Made by a program: the position numbers and the translations under genes | NCBI RefSeq assembly: GCF_001185345.1 | Contig: NZ_KQ236744.1 | Location: 281,903-345,902 of the forward strand | From: Dorea sp. D27 | GTDB lineage: Bacteria > Bacillota > Clostridia > Lachnospirales > Lachnospiraceae | Direction: 5' to 3' | DNA: 64,000 nucleotides | In this document: positions 7,813 through 18,682 of the stretch, in pieces | How positions within the stretch are numbered: position 1 is the first letter of the stretch | Layout: every line of letters starts with the position of its first letter | Notes under the pieces: generated by a model | What the model was told of the DNA's origin: nothing | The model's input: the letters and a program-made list of their open reading frames with translations, nothing else | Databases searched by the model: none

Positions 7813-9526
7813 TGCAAAATATATACATTCCAATCTGGCTGTGCACAGCCTGGCGGCGTATGCACAGTCTTCCTACATGCCACGGGAGGGGGGCATTCCG
7901 CTTGAGACAGATATCGCGGAATATACGGTGAACCAGCAGCCGGATCAGATACTCATGGACATGTATAGAAGAAAACCAGATGTCATCTGCTTTTCCTGCT
8001 ATATCTGGAATATAGCATATGTGGAAGATATGGCCAGAGAGCTGAAGAAAATATGCCCTGACACACACATATGGCTCGGAGGGCCGGAAGTGTCTTATGA
8101 CGCGAGGGACGTTCTCGGACGTCTGCCCGAAGTCTGCGGCATTATGCGCGGGGAAGGTGAAGAGACATTTGCGGAGCTGAGCAGCATATACTGCAGGAAG
8201 GGACTTCTGGGCGCGGCTGAGGAATTCGGTGCGGTGAATGGGATTACGTACAGAGGGCCAGACGGCGGCATCGTTGAAAATCCATGGCGGGAAGTGCTGG
8301 ATTTGAGCAGCGTGCCGTTCGTATACGGGGACATGGAAGGCTTTCGGAATAAGATCATATATTATGAATCGAGCAGAGGATGTCCATTTTCGTGCAGCTA
8401 CTGCCTGTCATCTGTGGACAAAAAGCTGAGATTCAGGGACACGGCTCTTGTGAAGCAGGAGCTGCAGCTATTTATAGATGCCGGCGTACCACAAGTAAAA
8501 TTTGTAGACAGGACGTTCAACTGTAACCACATGCATGCTATGGACATATGGACGTATATTACGAAGCATGACAATGGAACCACGAACTTTCATTTTGAGG
8601 TGGCGGCAGACTTGCTGACAGAGGATGAATTAAAACTGTTTGAGAAGATGCGGCCCGGGCTTATCCAGCTGGAGATAGGAATCCAGTCTACGAACCCACG
8701 TACGATAGCAGAAATCAGACGGACGATGGACTTTGAACGAGTAAAGCATATCGTCAGGAGAATCCACGGTTACGGCAATATCCATCAGCATCTGGATCTG
8801 ATTGCCGGGCTTCCGCATGAGGACGTGGAAAGCTTTAAGAGGTCATTTGATGATGTATACGCCCTTCATCCGGAGCAGCTTCAGCTCGGGTTCCTCAAAG
8901 TCCTGAAAGGTTCTTGGATGGAACGGCAGAAGGAAGCCTACGGCCTTGTGTATAAAAGTACGCCTTGTTACGAAGTGCTGTATACGGACTGGGTATCATA
9001 TGATGATATCATGCGCCTTAAGGGCATCGAAGAGATGGTAGAGGTATACTATAACAGCGGACAGTACACGAGGACGATGGAAAGTCTGGAAGAAGAGTTT
9101 GCTTCCCCGTTCGAAATGTATGACAGGATACGGGAATATTACGTGGAACATAACCAGATGGACGTACAGCACAAGCGTAGCGCCCGCTATGGGATTTTAT
9201 TAGATTTTGTCTCAGAATGGTGTGGAGGCAAGACGGATTATTATCGCGATCTGCTGACCTTTGACTATTATCTGAGGGAGAATGCCAAGACAAGACCGGA
9301 ATTTGCCTGCCGCTATGTGCTTACGAAGGAAGAGGTAAGGCAGTTTTACGAAAAAGAGGCAGGACAGAGACATTTTCTAAAAGGATATGAGACATTTGAC
9401 AGAAGCCAGATGCGTAAGATGACACATCTGGAAAGATTTACATGCCTCCAAAAGACGGTATTGTTCGACTATATGCAAAGAAATCCATTGAACGGCGAGG
9501 CAAGAACATGTATGATAGACTTGTAA
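7787..9526 (+). CDS. B12-binding-domain radical SAM protein (DUF4080 type)
   Basis: This is a 579-residue protein. Residues 1-150 resemble a cobalamin-binding Rossmann domain (opens MKILLAAINAKYIHSNLAVH). A radical SAM domain follows with the CxxxCxxC cluster at Cys199, Cys203 and Cys206 (SSRGCPFSCSYC). The C-terminal 180 residues match the layout usually called DUF4080. Known relatives are class B methyltransferases or methylthio enzymes, but this subfamily has no settled reaction. It overlaps the SGNH hydrolase gene by 26 bp and nth follows 36 bp downstream, so all three may share a transcript. Confidence 0.85.
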   Translation: MKILLAAINAKYIHSNLAVHSLAAYAQSSYMPREGGIPLETDIAEYTVNQQPDQILMDMYRRKPDVICFSCYIWNIAYVEDMARELKKICPDTHIWLGGPEVSYDARDVLGRLPEVCGIMRGEGEETFAELSSIYCRKGLLGAAEEFGAVNGITYRGPDGGIVENPWREVLDLSSVPFVYGDMEGFRNKIIYYESSRGCPFSCSYCLSSVDKKLRFRDTALVKQELQLFIDAGVPQVKFVDRTFNCNHMHAMDIWTYITKHDNGTTNFHFEVAADLLTEDELKLFEKMRPGLIQLEIGIQSTNPRTIAEIRRTMDFERVKHIVRRIHGYGNIHQHLDLIAGLPHEDVESFKRSFDDVYALHPEQLQLGFLKVLKGSWMERQKEAYGLVYKSTPCYEVLYTDWVSYDDIMRLKGIEEMVEVYYNSGQYTRTMESLEEEFASPFEMYDRIREYYVEHNQMDVQHKRSARYGILLDFVSEWCGGKTDYYRDLLTFDYYLRENAKTRPEFACRYVLTKEEVRQFYEKEAGQRHFLKGYETFDRSQMRKMTHLERFTCLQKTVLFDYMQRNPLNGEARTCMIDL

Positions 9527-9562
9527 TGGAAAGACTGATGCAGAACATACGAGGAAAGACAG

Positions 9563-10189
9563 ATGAAGAAAAGGACAAAGGAGATATTGGAGATACTGGA
9601 TGCACAGTATGGGACGGACTTTGTGTGCTACCTCAATCATGAAGCCCCGTGGCAGCTTCTTATCGCCACGATGCTGAGCGCACAGTGTACAGATGCCCGT
9701 GTCAACATAGTGACGGAGGAGCTGTTCAAGAAGTATACTTCCGTCGACGCGTTTGCAGATGCTGATCTCAAAGAGCTGGAGCAGGATATAAAGCCGACAG
9801 GGTTCTACCATAACAAGGCTAAGAATATTATTGCATGTATGAAGGACATCCGGGATAAGTTCGGTGGAGAAGTGCCGCGTGATATCGAAGATCTCGTCTC
9901 TCTTGCGGGGGTCGGCAGAAAGACGGCTAATGTCATCCGGGGAAATATATACCATGAGCCGAGCGTGGTCGTGGACACTCATGTAAAACGGATATCGAAC
10001 AGGCTTGGACTGACGAAGAACAAGGATCCGGAAAAGATTGAGCAGGACCTTATGAAGGAGCTGCCCAAAAACCACTGGATACTCTATAATATACAGATCA
10101 TCACGTTCGGCAGGTCGATTTGTACTGCGAGAAGCCCGAAATGCCAGGACTGTTTCTTGCAAAAATACTGTAAAGAGTATAAAATATAA
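9563..10189 (+). CDS. nth: Endonuclease III, DNA glycosylase/AP lyase
   Basis: This 208-residue base-excision repair enzyme removes oxidised pyrimidines and cleaves abasic sites. The helix-hairpin-helix with catalytic Lys120 (VGRKTANVI), catalytic Asp138 (VVDTHVKR) and the [4Fe-4S] loop C187-x6-C194-x2-C197-x5-C203 are all present. The length is standard. The ATG at 9563 follows GAGGAAAGACAG and lies 36 bp after the radical SAM gene. Confidence 0.96.
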   Translation: MKKRTKEILEILDAQYGTDFVCYLNHEAPWQLLIATMLSAQCTDARVNIVTEELFKKYTSVDAFADADLKELEQDIKPTGFYHNKAKNIIACMKDIRDKFGGEVPRDIEDLVSLAGVGRKTANVIRGNIYHEPSVVVDTHVKRISNRLGLTKNKDPEKIEQDLMKELPKNHWILYNIQIITFGRSICTARSPKCQDCFLQKYCKEYKI

Positions 10190-10224
10190 CAGATCAACTG
10201 AAGTAAAAAAGAAGGTAGGAAGAT

Positions 10225-10329
10225 ATGAATTTTAATGACAGAAGGGTAAAAAGAATCATAGCCATCGTGATTATGGTAATCGTCCTTGCGATGATTGCAA
10301 CAATGACGATTCCGTATCTGGTGGCGTAG
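10225..10329 (+). CDS. Small single-pass membrane peptide, 34 residues
   Basis: A short ORF encodes a basic N-terminus (MNFNDRRVKR) followed by one hydrophobic segment of about 22 residues rich in Ile, Val and Met. GAAGGTAGGAAG lies just upstream of the ATG, and a second RBS (AGGGGGAGG) for the VanW gene follows its stop, so it fits as a real gene in the nth-VanW interval. It resembles the small stressosome-linked Prli42 peptides in shape only; homology is not established. Confidence 0.6.
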   Translation: MNFNDRRVKRIIAIVIMVIVLAMIATMTIPYLVA

Positions 10330-10354
10330 AAGGGGAAAAGTCAGGGGGAGGCTT

Positions 10355-11881
10355 ATGGCTCAGAATAGGCGGAAAAAAATAAGCAGGAGGACGACACAGA
10401 AAAGGCGGAGAAGGATGAGGATTCTTTTTGGCCTTGCTGTCTTATGCGCTATTGTCCTGACAGGTGCATCCTACTTAGTGCTGTACAGGTATGTTTCTAA
10501 GGTGCCGGAACATAAGATATGTGACAATATCTATATAGGTAATGTAAACGTCTCAGGCCTGACTAAAAAAGAGGCCAGGGAGCTGATGAAGGAGCACCTT
10601 CAGAAAGACAAGGCGCTGAAGATTACGATGAAAGTAGGAGATAAATCCGCGGATGCGACGCTGGAGGAGATGGGCCTCTCATATAAGGATATCGGGAAAG
10701 TTGTGGATAAGGCGGCCGGATACGGTAAGAAGGGCCGGCTGTTCACCCGGTACCGCCAGATAAAAGGTCTGAAAAAAGAGAAGCTCGTCCTTGGCGAAGG
10801 GCTTGTACTGGACGCTGAGAAGACAAAGGCGGTCATCGACGAGAGGGTAGAGGGCCTGGCGGACCATGCGGTGGATGCCAGCATAGCAAAGAGCGGGGAT
10901 AGTTTTGAGATAACAAAGGAAAAGAAAGGCGAGACCGTAGATGAAAAAGCATCCTTGGAAATGATGGTCGACTATCTGAATGACAGATGGGACCATAAAG
11001 GGTTCAAGGTCAAGATGGCCGTCAAGACAGAGGAGCCGTCCATCAAGGCGAAAGACCTTGAAAGCATTAAGGACGAACTTGGATCATTTTCCACAGATGC
11101 CGGGGGCGGAGAGCGCTGGAAGAATCTGAAGGCCGGGGTGGATAGAATCAATGGAACCATTCTTATGCCGGGGGAGGAACTGTCGGTTCATGATGCGACT
11201 GCCCCTTACGATGCCGAGCATGGATATGTGGAGGCAGGCTCCTATGAGAACGGGCAGGTGGTGGATTCATTTGGCGGTGGCATCTGCCAGGTATCTACGA
11301 CGCTTTATAATGCAGTGCTGTATTCGGAACTGGAGGTGCTGGAGCGGTACCCCCATTCCATGCTGGTAGCTTATGTGGATCCTTCGAGGGACGCCGCAAT
11401 TGCAGGGGATTATCTTGACCTTAAGTTCAAGAACAGCTACGAGACGCCCGTCTATATCGCGGCGGAAATCGACAGCGCAAACCAGATGCGGTTCACGATC
11501 TATGGAAAAGACGACAGGGCCGAAGGGCGGACTGTAGAGTATGAAAGTGAGACGCTGACGACGGAAGACTACGGCGTCACTTATAAGGAAAATAAAGAAG
11601 CAGAACTAGGGAGCGTCCAATATGCGGGCAGCCCTCATACCGGCAAGACAGCCAGGCTCTGGAAGGTGGTGTACCAGGACGGAGCGGAGGTGAGCCGTGA
11701 CATCATCAATAACAGCACATATGAAAAGTCGGATCAGATTATTGAGGTCGGAACTTTGACAGATAATGCAGAGGCGGCGGAGCTCGTCCGCAAAGCTATC
11801 AGCTCGCAGGACAAGGCGACGATTGATGCTGCTGTGGCGGAAGCGAAAGGTTTGAGCGCCGGCGCAAGCGAAGGCGAATAG
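10355..11881 (+). CDS. VanW-family protein with peptidoglycan-binding-like domain
   Basis: This is a 508-residue envelope protein. After a very basic start (KKISRRTTQKRRRR) comes one membrane segment (about 22-45), giving a type II topology with the rest outside. Residues 60-240 resemble the putative PG-binding-4 repeats found before VanW domains. The VanW domain (about 265-400) shows GGGICQVSTTLYNA, the family signature. The family is linked to glycopeptide-resistance clusters by name but is common in Firmicutes without them, and its activity is unknown. The start is supported by AGGGGGAGG. The neighbouring genes give no resistance context. Confidence 0.87.
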   Translation: MAQNRRKKISRRTTQKRRRRMRILFGLAVLCAIVLTGASYLVLYRYVSKVPEHKICDNIYIGNVNVSGLTKKEARELMKEHLQKDKALKITMKVGDKSADATLEEMGLSYKDIGKVVDKAAGYGKKGRLFTRYRQIKGLKKEKLVLGEGLVLDAEKTKAVIDERVEGLADHAVDASIAKSGDSFEITKEKKGETVDEKASLEMMVDYLNDRWDHKGFKVKMAVKTEEPSIKAKDLESIKDELGSFSTDAGGGERWKNLKAGVDRINGTILMPGEELSVHDATAPYDAEHGYVEAGSYENGQVVDSFGGGICQVSTTLYNAVLYSELEVLERYPHSMLVAYVDPSRDAAIAGDYLDLKFKNSYETPVYIAAEIDSANQMRFTIYGKDDRAEGRTVEYESETLTTEDYGVTYKENKEAELGSVQYAGSPHTGKTARLWKVVYQDGAEVSRDIINNSTYEKSDQIIEVGTLTDNAEAAELVRKAISSQDKATIDAAVAEAKGLSAGASEGE

Positions 11882-11890
11882 GGCGGGACA

Positions 11891-12811
11891 GTGACAGTGG
11901 AAGAGAATGGACAGATGACGATGAGTACAGAGAGACAGATGGTGCGTGCGGTCAGCGCCTCATCCTGCATATGCGGACAGTCGAAAGAGACCGGAGCATA
12001 TGCACTGGCGGAAGCATGGAATGAACTGGAAGCGGAGGGAGCCGTAAGCCTGGAAGCGCAGGTACGTATCCTGATTCCCGAAGCCCATGGCAGATCCCGG
12101 CTTCCCGCCATTCAAAAGCAGATTGAAAAAGTCTGCAGGGAGCAGGGCGTTAAGCTCCTTGCCGTGCATCAATATAAGACGCCGGCGGTTTCCATGCCGC
12201 TGGTAGCCGCCACATGTACCGGCGTCATGGAGTGCACGGCACAGCCAGCTGACTTCTCAGGGCCGGCAAAGGAAATCGTGCTGGCGGGATGGGCCGGCCT
12301 TGCGGGCATGCTGAGAATTGCAGAAGAGCGGGACGCTGAGCTGAAAGAGCGGTTCGCCCCAGCATTCTTAAAGCAGATAGAAGCCTGTAGAGGCTGTATA
12401 TTCTCCGGAAAGGCAATTCGCATTGCCAGAGAATCGGGCATACGCATCATGCGGCAAATCACAGAAGGCGGTATATTTGCCGCACTTTGGCATCTGGCGA
12501 AAGAAACAGGGACAGGTATGGATATAGACATGAAGAAGATATCTGTCCGTCAGGAGACGATAGAAGTATGTGAAAATTACAGGCTGAATCCATATCAGCT
12601 GACCTCCACGGGAAGCTTCCTCATGCTTGCTGACGACGGTGGGGAGCTGGCAGAAGAACTCCGGCACAATGGAATAAAAGCAGCGGTAATCGGCCGCCTG
12701 ACAGGCAACAATGACAAAGTGATACACAAGGGAGAAGAAATCAGGTACCTTGACAGGCCTGCACCAGATGAATTAAATAAAATATTAGGACATACTAAGA
12801 GCGGTTATTGA
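11891..12811 (+). CDS. AIR synthase-related protein (HypE/PurM-fold)
   Basis: This is a 306-residue protein. The C-terminal half matches AIR-synthase-like proteins: EGGIFAALWHLAKETG and SVRQETIEVCENYRLNPYQL, then TSTGSFLMLADDG. In PurM, ThiL, SelD and HypE the same layout binds ATP or carries the product. The N-terminal half is shorter than in HypE and has the run SASSCICGQSKETG. A standalone subgroup of this kind is common in clostridia and has no proven reaction. The start could be GTG 11891 or one of the ATGs 24-30 nt later. The stop is inside the terminator hairpin at 12798-12830. Confidence 0.75.
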   Translation: MTVEENGQMTMSTERQMVRAVSASSCICGQSKETGAYALAEAWNELEAEGAVSLEAQVRILIPEAHGRSRLPAIQKQIEKVCREQGVKLLAVHQYKTPAVSMPLVAATCTGVMECTAQPADFSGPAKEIVLAGWAGLAGMLRIAEERDAELKERFAPAFLKQIEACRGCIFSGKAIRIARESGIRIMRQITEGGIFAALWHLAKETGTGMDIDMKKISVRQETIEVCENYRLNPYQLTSTGSFLMLADDGGELAEELRHNGIKAAVIGRLTGNNDKVIHKGEEIRYLDRPAPDELNKILGHTKSGY

Positions 12812-12830
12812 AAAATGACCACTCTTTTTT
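12798..12830 (+). terminator. Rho-independent terminator overlapping a stop codon
   Basis: AGAGCGGTTATT pairs with AATGACCACTCT around a GAAA loop, and is followed by six T residues. The TGA of the AIR-synthase-like gene (12809-12811) lies in the loop region, so the hairpin can form only as the last ribosome leaves. Confidence 0.75.
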
Positions 12831-12904
12831 CATTTAGGTACAGGTCAAAGTCTAATTTGGGACGTAACCATTTTCAATTTACCTACGTCCCTGTTCACAA
12901 TTAG
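12831..12904 (-). repeat. Dispersed intergenic repeat, copy 2 (inverted relative to copy 1)
   Basis: Read on the minus strand this stretch gives a GGGACGTA ... TACGTCCC hairpin followed by GACCTGTACCTAAATG, matching the element at 4870-4940. The 16-nt tail is identical in both copies, while the hairpin differs by small changes. It directly follows the terminator of the AIR-synthase-like gene. Confidence 0.7.
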
Positions 12905-12974
12905 ATATATATAAAATGTTATAAAATTCCAATATTTTGGTAAAATTGTAATACAAAAGTAACAAAAGTGTATG

Positions 12975-13003
12975 TTGACTGACCGGAGGTTTTTCTCTAA
13001 AAT
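12975..13003 (+). promoter_or_regulatory. Promoter for trmL
   Basis: TTGACT (12975-12980) and TAAAAT (12998-13003) are spaced by 17 bp, 43 bp before the trmL start codon. It follows a terminator and the repeat, so trmL begins a new unit. Confidence 0.65.
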
Positions 13004-13045
13004 AGAAGGAAGTAGTTAAAAAATGGCTTATGAGGAGGAAAGGAT

Positions 13046-13555
13046 ATGCTGAATATTGTGCTGCATGAGCCAGAGATTCCGGCCAATACCGGTAATATCG
13101 GCAGGACGTGCGTGGCTACGAATACGCGGCTCCATCTGATCGAGCCGCTGGGCTTCAGGCTGAATGAAAAGAATCTGAAGCGTGCCGGCATGGATTACTG
13201 GGATGATCTGGACGTGACCACATATATTGACTTCGATGAATTTCTGGACAGGAATAAAGGGGCTAAGATCTATATGGCGACGACGAAAGCGCCGAACGTA
13301 TACACGGACGTCCATTATGAACCGGACTGTTATATTATGTTCGGAAAGGAAAGTGCAGGAATACCGGAGGAGATATTGGTAAAACATAAAGAGGACAGTA
13401 TACGCATTCCTATGGTGGGCGATATCAGGTCGTTGAATCTGGGCAATTCCGTGGCAGTCATATTATATGAAGCGCTCCGTCAGAACGGTTTTTCAGGTAT
13501 GAATCTGGAAGGACATCTCCATCGTCTTGCATGGCAGAAGGATGGGAGCCTGTAA
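13046..13555 (+). CDS. trmL: tRNA (cytidine/uridine-2'-O-)-methyltransferase
   Basis: This is a 169-residue SPOUT-class enzyme that methylates the 2'-OH of the wobble nucleotide 34 in certain leucine tRNAs, using SAM. The N-terminal motif EPEIPANTGNIGRTC and the C-terminal knot sequences FGKESAGIPEEIL and SLNLGNSVAVILYEALRQ form the SPOUT knot and SAM site. The length fits TrmL exactly, whereas larger SpoU rRNA enzymes have extra domains. The ATG is preceded by GAGGAGGAAAGG. Confidence 0.93.
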   Translation: MLNIVLHEPEIPANTGNIGRTCVATNTRLHLIEPLGFRLNEKNLKRAGMDYWDDLDVTTYIDFDEFLDRNKGAKIYMATTKAPNVYTDVHYEPDCYIMFGKESAGIPEEILVKHKEDSIRIPMVGDIRSLNLGNSVAVILYEALRQNGFSGMNLEGHLHRLAWQKDGSL

Positions 13556-13584
13556 AATTTCTGAATATTGGCGGCGCTGTATAA

Positions 13585-13619
13585 ATTATTATGTAAAATG
13601 GTCGATATTACATAATAAT
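13585..13619. repeat. Perfect 12-bp inverted repeat after trmL
   Basis: ATTATTATGTAA (13585-13596) and TTACATAATAAT (13608-13619) are perfectly complementary with an 11-nt loop. It lies in a 299-bp gap without a credible gene, between trmL and the V-ATPase promoter. It may be a weak terminator (followed by CCTTTCTTTT) or a binding site. The rest of the gap to 13784 shows nothing else I can name. Confidence 0.5.
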
Positions 13620-13784
13620 GCCTTTCTTTTATTATGAAGTAATGGAAAGCAGGGAAAGGGATATGGCACATATTTTTCAATTTACCCCAGTGGGCGGCTG
13701 CCTTATGGATGGTAAAATTGATAGAATATTTGTTGAATTGTGTAGATGAAAGACGTGGGGGAGCCTTAGTAGACAATATACTTG

Positions 13785-13813
13785 TGGACTTTTCTATGGA
13801 ATCATATTATAAT
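13785..13813 (+). promoter_or_regulatory. Promoter of the V-type ATPase operon
   Basis: A perfect TATAAT (13808-13813) lies 17 bp after TGGACT (13785-13790), 41 bp before the first ATPase gene. The -35 box matches weakly, so other factors may assist. No other promoter is obvious inside the operon. Confidence 0.55.
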
Positions 13814-13854
13814 TTTAACTACAGGGAGTTTCAACTAAGAGAGGTGGTGAACCG

Positions 13855-14163
13855 ATGGTAGAAGAAACCATTAAGGCCATCAAGGAGACGGAGAAAGAGG
13901 CAGAAGAGATTGTAAAGAATGCTGACACAGAATGTACTTCCATCCTTGAAAAGGCCTCTGCGGCTGCCGGGAGGATAAAAGAAGAGGCAGAAGCAGAAGC
14001 AAAAGCGAAGGCAAAAGCGTCACTTCAGGCTGCGAAAGAAGCTGGAGAAAAAGATGTAGAGAAAGCTCTGGCAGACGTAGAGACGGAGATTGTATCCTTG
14101 AAAGAAGCTGCAAAGCAGAAGGAAGGAGATGCGATATCTGCTGTTATAGCAGAACTCGTTTAA
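13855..14163 (+). CDS. ntpF: V-type ATP synthase peripheral stalk subunit G/H
   Basis: This 102-residue, almost wholly helical protein is rich in Ala, Lys and Glu with heptad character throughout, as in the peripheral stalk subunit that pairs with subunit E. The stretch of alternating EAEAKAKAKAS is typical. It is the first gene of the nine-gene operon, in the usual position before the membrane subunit I. The ATG follows GAGAGGTGGTGAACCG. Coiled-coil sequence alone is weak evidence, and the assignment rests on position and length. Confidence 0.85.
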   Translation: MVEETIKAIKETEKEAEEIVKNADTECTSILEKASAAAGRIKEEAEAEAKAKAKASLQAAKEAGEKDVEKALADVETEIVSLKEAAKQKEGDAISAVIAELV

Positions 14164-14201
14164 AGCATTATGAAAACTAAGAGTAAAGGAGGGATGCGGC
14201 T

Positions 14202-16705
<2,504 letters not shown>

Positions 16706-16746
16706 GTAGGCATGAAACAAAGATTAAGAAAAGGAGAGCGTGCGAG

Positions 16747-17340
16747 ATGACTGGATTAGATAAAATGAAAAGTCAGATTCTGGATGAAGCGAAAGCAGCA
16801 GCTGACAGCAAGCTGTCCGAAGCGAGAAGCCAGGCAGAAGAGATTCTGGATAAGGCGAAAGCAGAGGCGGCCAAGACAACCAGCAGCATCTCCCAAAAAT
16901 CCGAGGCGGAAATTGCAAATTATAAAGAGAGAATCGTCTCTTCCATCGATTTGCAGAGAAGGACGAAGATTCTTGCAGCAAAGCAGGAGATTATTGCAGA
17001 AGTACTGGATAAGGCCTACGGAACTTTGAAGACAATGGAAAGCGGCGCGTACTTTGACATGCTGCTGAAACTGCTCGGCAAATATGCTCTGCCGCAGGAG
17101 GGGGAGATATATTTTTCATCCGCAGACCTTGAACGTCTTCCTGACGGATATGAGGCGAAAATCAGCGGTGCGGCCGCTGAAAAGGGAGGCAGTCTGACCT
17201 TATCAAAGACAGGCAGGAATATCGAAAACGGATTTATTCTTGCATATGGCGGTATCGAAGAGAACTGCACAATAAAAGCGATGTTTGACGCCAAAAAAGA
17301 TGAACTGTCAGACAAGGTCCATAAGCTGTTATTTTTATAA
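16747..17340 (+). CDS. ntpE: V-type ATP synthase subunit E
   Basis: This 197-residue peripheral stalk subunit has an N-terminal coiled coil (residues 1-85, rich in Ala/Lys/Glu with SEARSQAEEILDKAKAEA) and a globular C-terminal domain that caps the A/B head. It sits between K and C as in other Ntp-type operons. The ATG at 16747 is preceded by AAAAGGAGAGCG. Sequence conservation in this subunit is low, so the call rests on architecture, length and place. Confidence 0.92.
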   Translation: MTGLDKMKSQILDEAKAAADSKLSEARSQAEEILDKAKAEAAKTTSSISQKSEAEIANYKERIVSSIDLQRRTKILAAKQEIIAEVLDKAYGTLKTMESGAYFDMLLKLLGKYALPQEGEIYFSSADLERLPDGYEAKISGAAAEKGGSLTLSKTGRNIENGFILAYGGIEENCTIKAMFDAKKDELSDKVHKLLFL

Positions 17341-17373
17341 AAAGCGTAACCATAAGCGACAAGGAGGAGTAAC

Positions 17374-18342
17374 ATGAGTGAACAATATACCTACGCGGTT
17401 GCGCGCATACGTGCTTTGGAAGTTTCTCTATTCTCCAATTCCGCTGTTGACCAGCTGATTGCCTGTGCGGATTACAGCCAGTGTATTCAGTTCCTTCAGG
17501 AAAGAGGGTGGGGAGACAGCGATACCCCGGCAGATGCAGAAGCTATACTGACCCGGGAAGAGGAGAAGATATGGGAAGTGGTCAGAGAATTGTCCGTTGA
17601 TATGGATAAATTTGACGTGCTTTCCTATCCGAAACTGTTCCACAATCTGAAAGCTGCGATTAAAGAGGTGTGTACGGAGGAAGAGAACAGGCACATTTTC
17701 TATGAAGATGTATCCATCCCAGGGAAGGTGATGCTGGATGTTGTCCGTGAAAAGGACTTCGGAAAGCTTCCGCACAACATGCAGGCAGCGGCGGAGGAGG
17801 CATATGAGACCCTTCTTCACACGAGGGATGGTCAGCTCTGTGACGTAATTATAGACAGGGCGGCACTTGAGGCAGTCTATGAAGCGGGTCGGCAGGCGGA
17901 AGACGACATTATCCGGGACTATGCCGAATCCACGGTAGGAGTTGCAGATATCAAGATTGCTGTCCGTTCACAGAAAACCGCGAAGTCTTTGGAATTTATG
18001 AAAAGGGCGATGGCTGAATGTGCGAGTATCAATGTAGACCAGCTTGCAAAAGCTGCACTCAGCGGCATGGATGCTATCCGGGAATATTTGTCCGGAACCG
18101 CATATGCGGAAGGCGCGGAAGCGCTGGCGGATTCTCCGTCGGCATTTGAGCGCTGGTGTGATAACCGTATTATTCAGACGATAAGTCCGCAGAAATATAA
18201 TGCATTTACAATAGGACCGGTAATCGCCTATGTAATTGCAAGGCAGAATGAAATAAAGACGGTACGAATCATTCTTTCCGGCAAACTCAATGACTTACAG
18301 GATGATTCAATCCGAGAAAGGGTAAGGGAGATGTATGTATAA
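17374..18342 (+). CDS. ntpC: V-type ATP synthase subunit C
   Basis: This 322-residue soluble subunit (d/C type) links the central rotor to the K ring. It starts with YTYAVARIRALEVSLFS, the family's typical N-terminus, and has the C-terminal block PVIAYVIARQNEIKTVRIIL. It has no membrane segment. A strong AAGGAGGAG precedes the ATG. The end overlaps subunit F by 8 bp. Confidence 0.94.
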   Translation: MSEQYTYAVARIRALEVSLFSNSAVDQLIACADYSQCIQFLQERGWGDSDTPADAEAILTREEEKIWEVVRELSVDMDKFDVLSYPKLFHNLKAAIKEVCTEEENRHIFYEDVSIPGKVMLDVVREKDFGKLPHNMQAAAEEAYETLLHTRDGQLCDVIIDRAALEAVYEAGRQAEDDIIRDYAESTVGVADIKIAVRSQKTAKSLEFMKRAMAECASINVDQLAKAALSGMDAIREYLSGTAYAEGAEALADSPSAFERWCDNRIIQTISPQKYNAFTIGPVIAYVIARQNEIKTVRIILSGKLNDLQDDSIRERVREMYV

Positions 18343-18655
18343 GATTGCAGTATTGGGCGATTATGACAGTATCTACGGTTTCGCTACACTGGGTCTCGAT
18401 ACATTTCCAGTAAGTACCCGCGAGGAAGCCGGAGAAAAGCTGCATCAGCTTACCCTTGGGGACTATGGCATCATCTATGTCACCGAGGCGATGGCAGCAG
18501 AATTAAAACATGAAATAGAGAAATATCAGGAGCAGGCCGTACCGGCCATCATCCAGATTCCCGGCATATCCGGCAATACCGGTGCAGGGGTCGAAGGCGT
18601 CAAGAAGTCTGTGGAACAGGCGGTAGGCTCTGATATAATCTTTGGGAACGAATAA
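18335..18655 (+). CDS. ntpG: V-type ATP synthase subunit F
   Basis: This small central-stalk subunit of 106 residues has a Rossmann-like fold. The opening KIAVLGDYDSIYGFATLGLD and the later PAIIQIPGISG are characteristic. It overlaps the C subunit gene by 8 bp and precedes subunit A by 27 bp. In the family it binds subunit D and regulates ATP hydrolysis. Confidence 0.94.
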   Translation: MYKIAVLGDYDSIYGFATLGLDTFPVSTREEAGEKLHQLTLGDYGIIYVTEAMAAELKHEIEKYQEQAVPAIIQIPGISGNTGAGVEGVKKSVEQAVGSDIIFGNE

Positions 18656-18682
18656 AGAAGGAAAGGTGGGTGATTCGTCCAA

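Noticed and set aside
10355..11881. Vancomycin resistance from the VanW domain
   Set aside because: VanW-domain proteins are common in clostridia outside resistance clusters, and no vanHAX-like genes are nearby.
13642..13749. Small ORF of 35 codons in the gap before the V-ATPase operon
   Set aside because: No credible RBS, mixed composition, and no recognisable peptide features.
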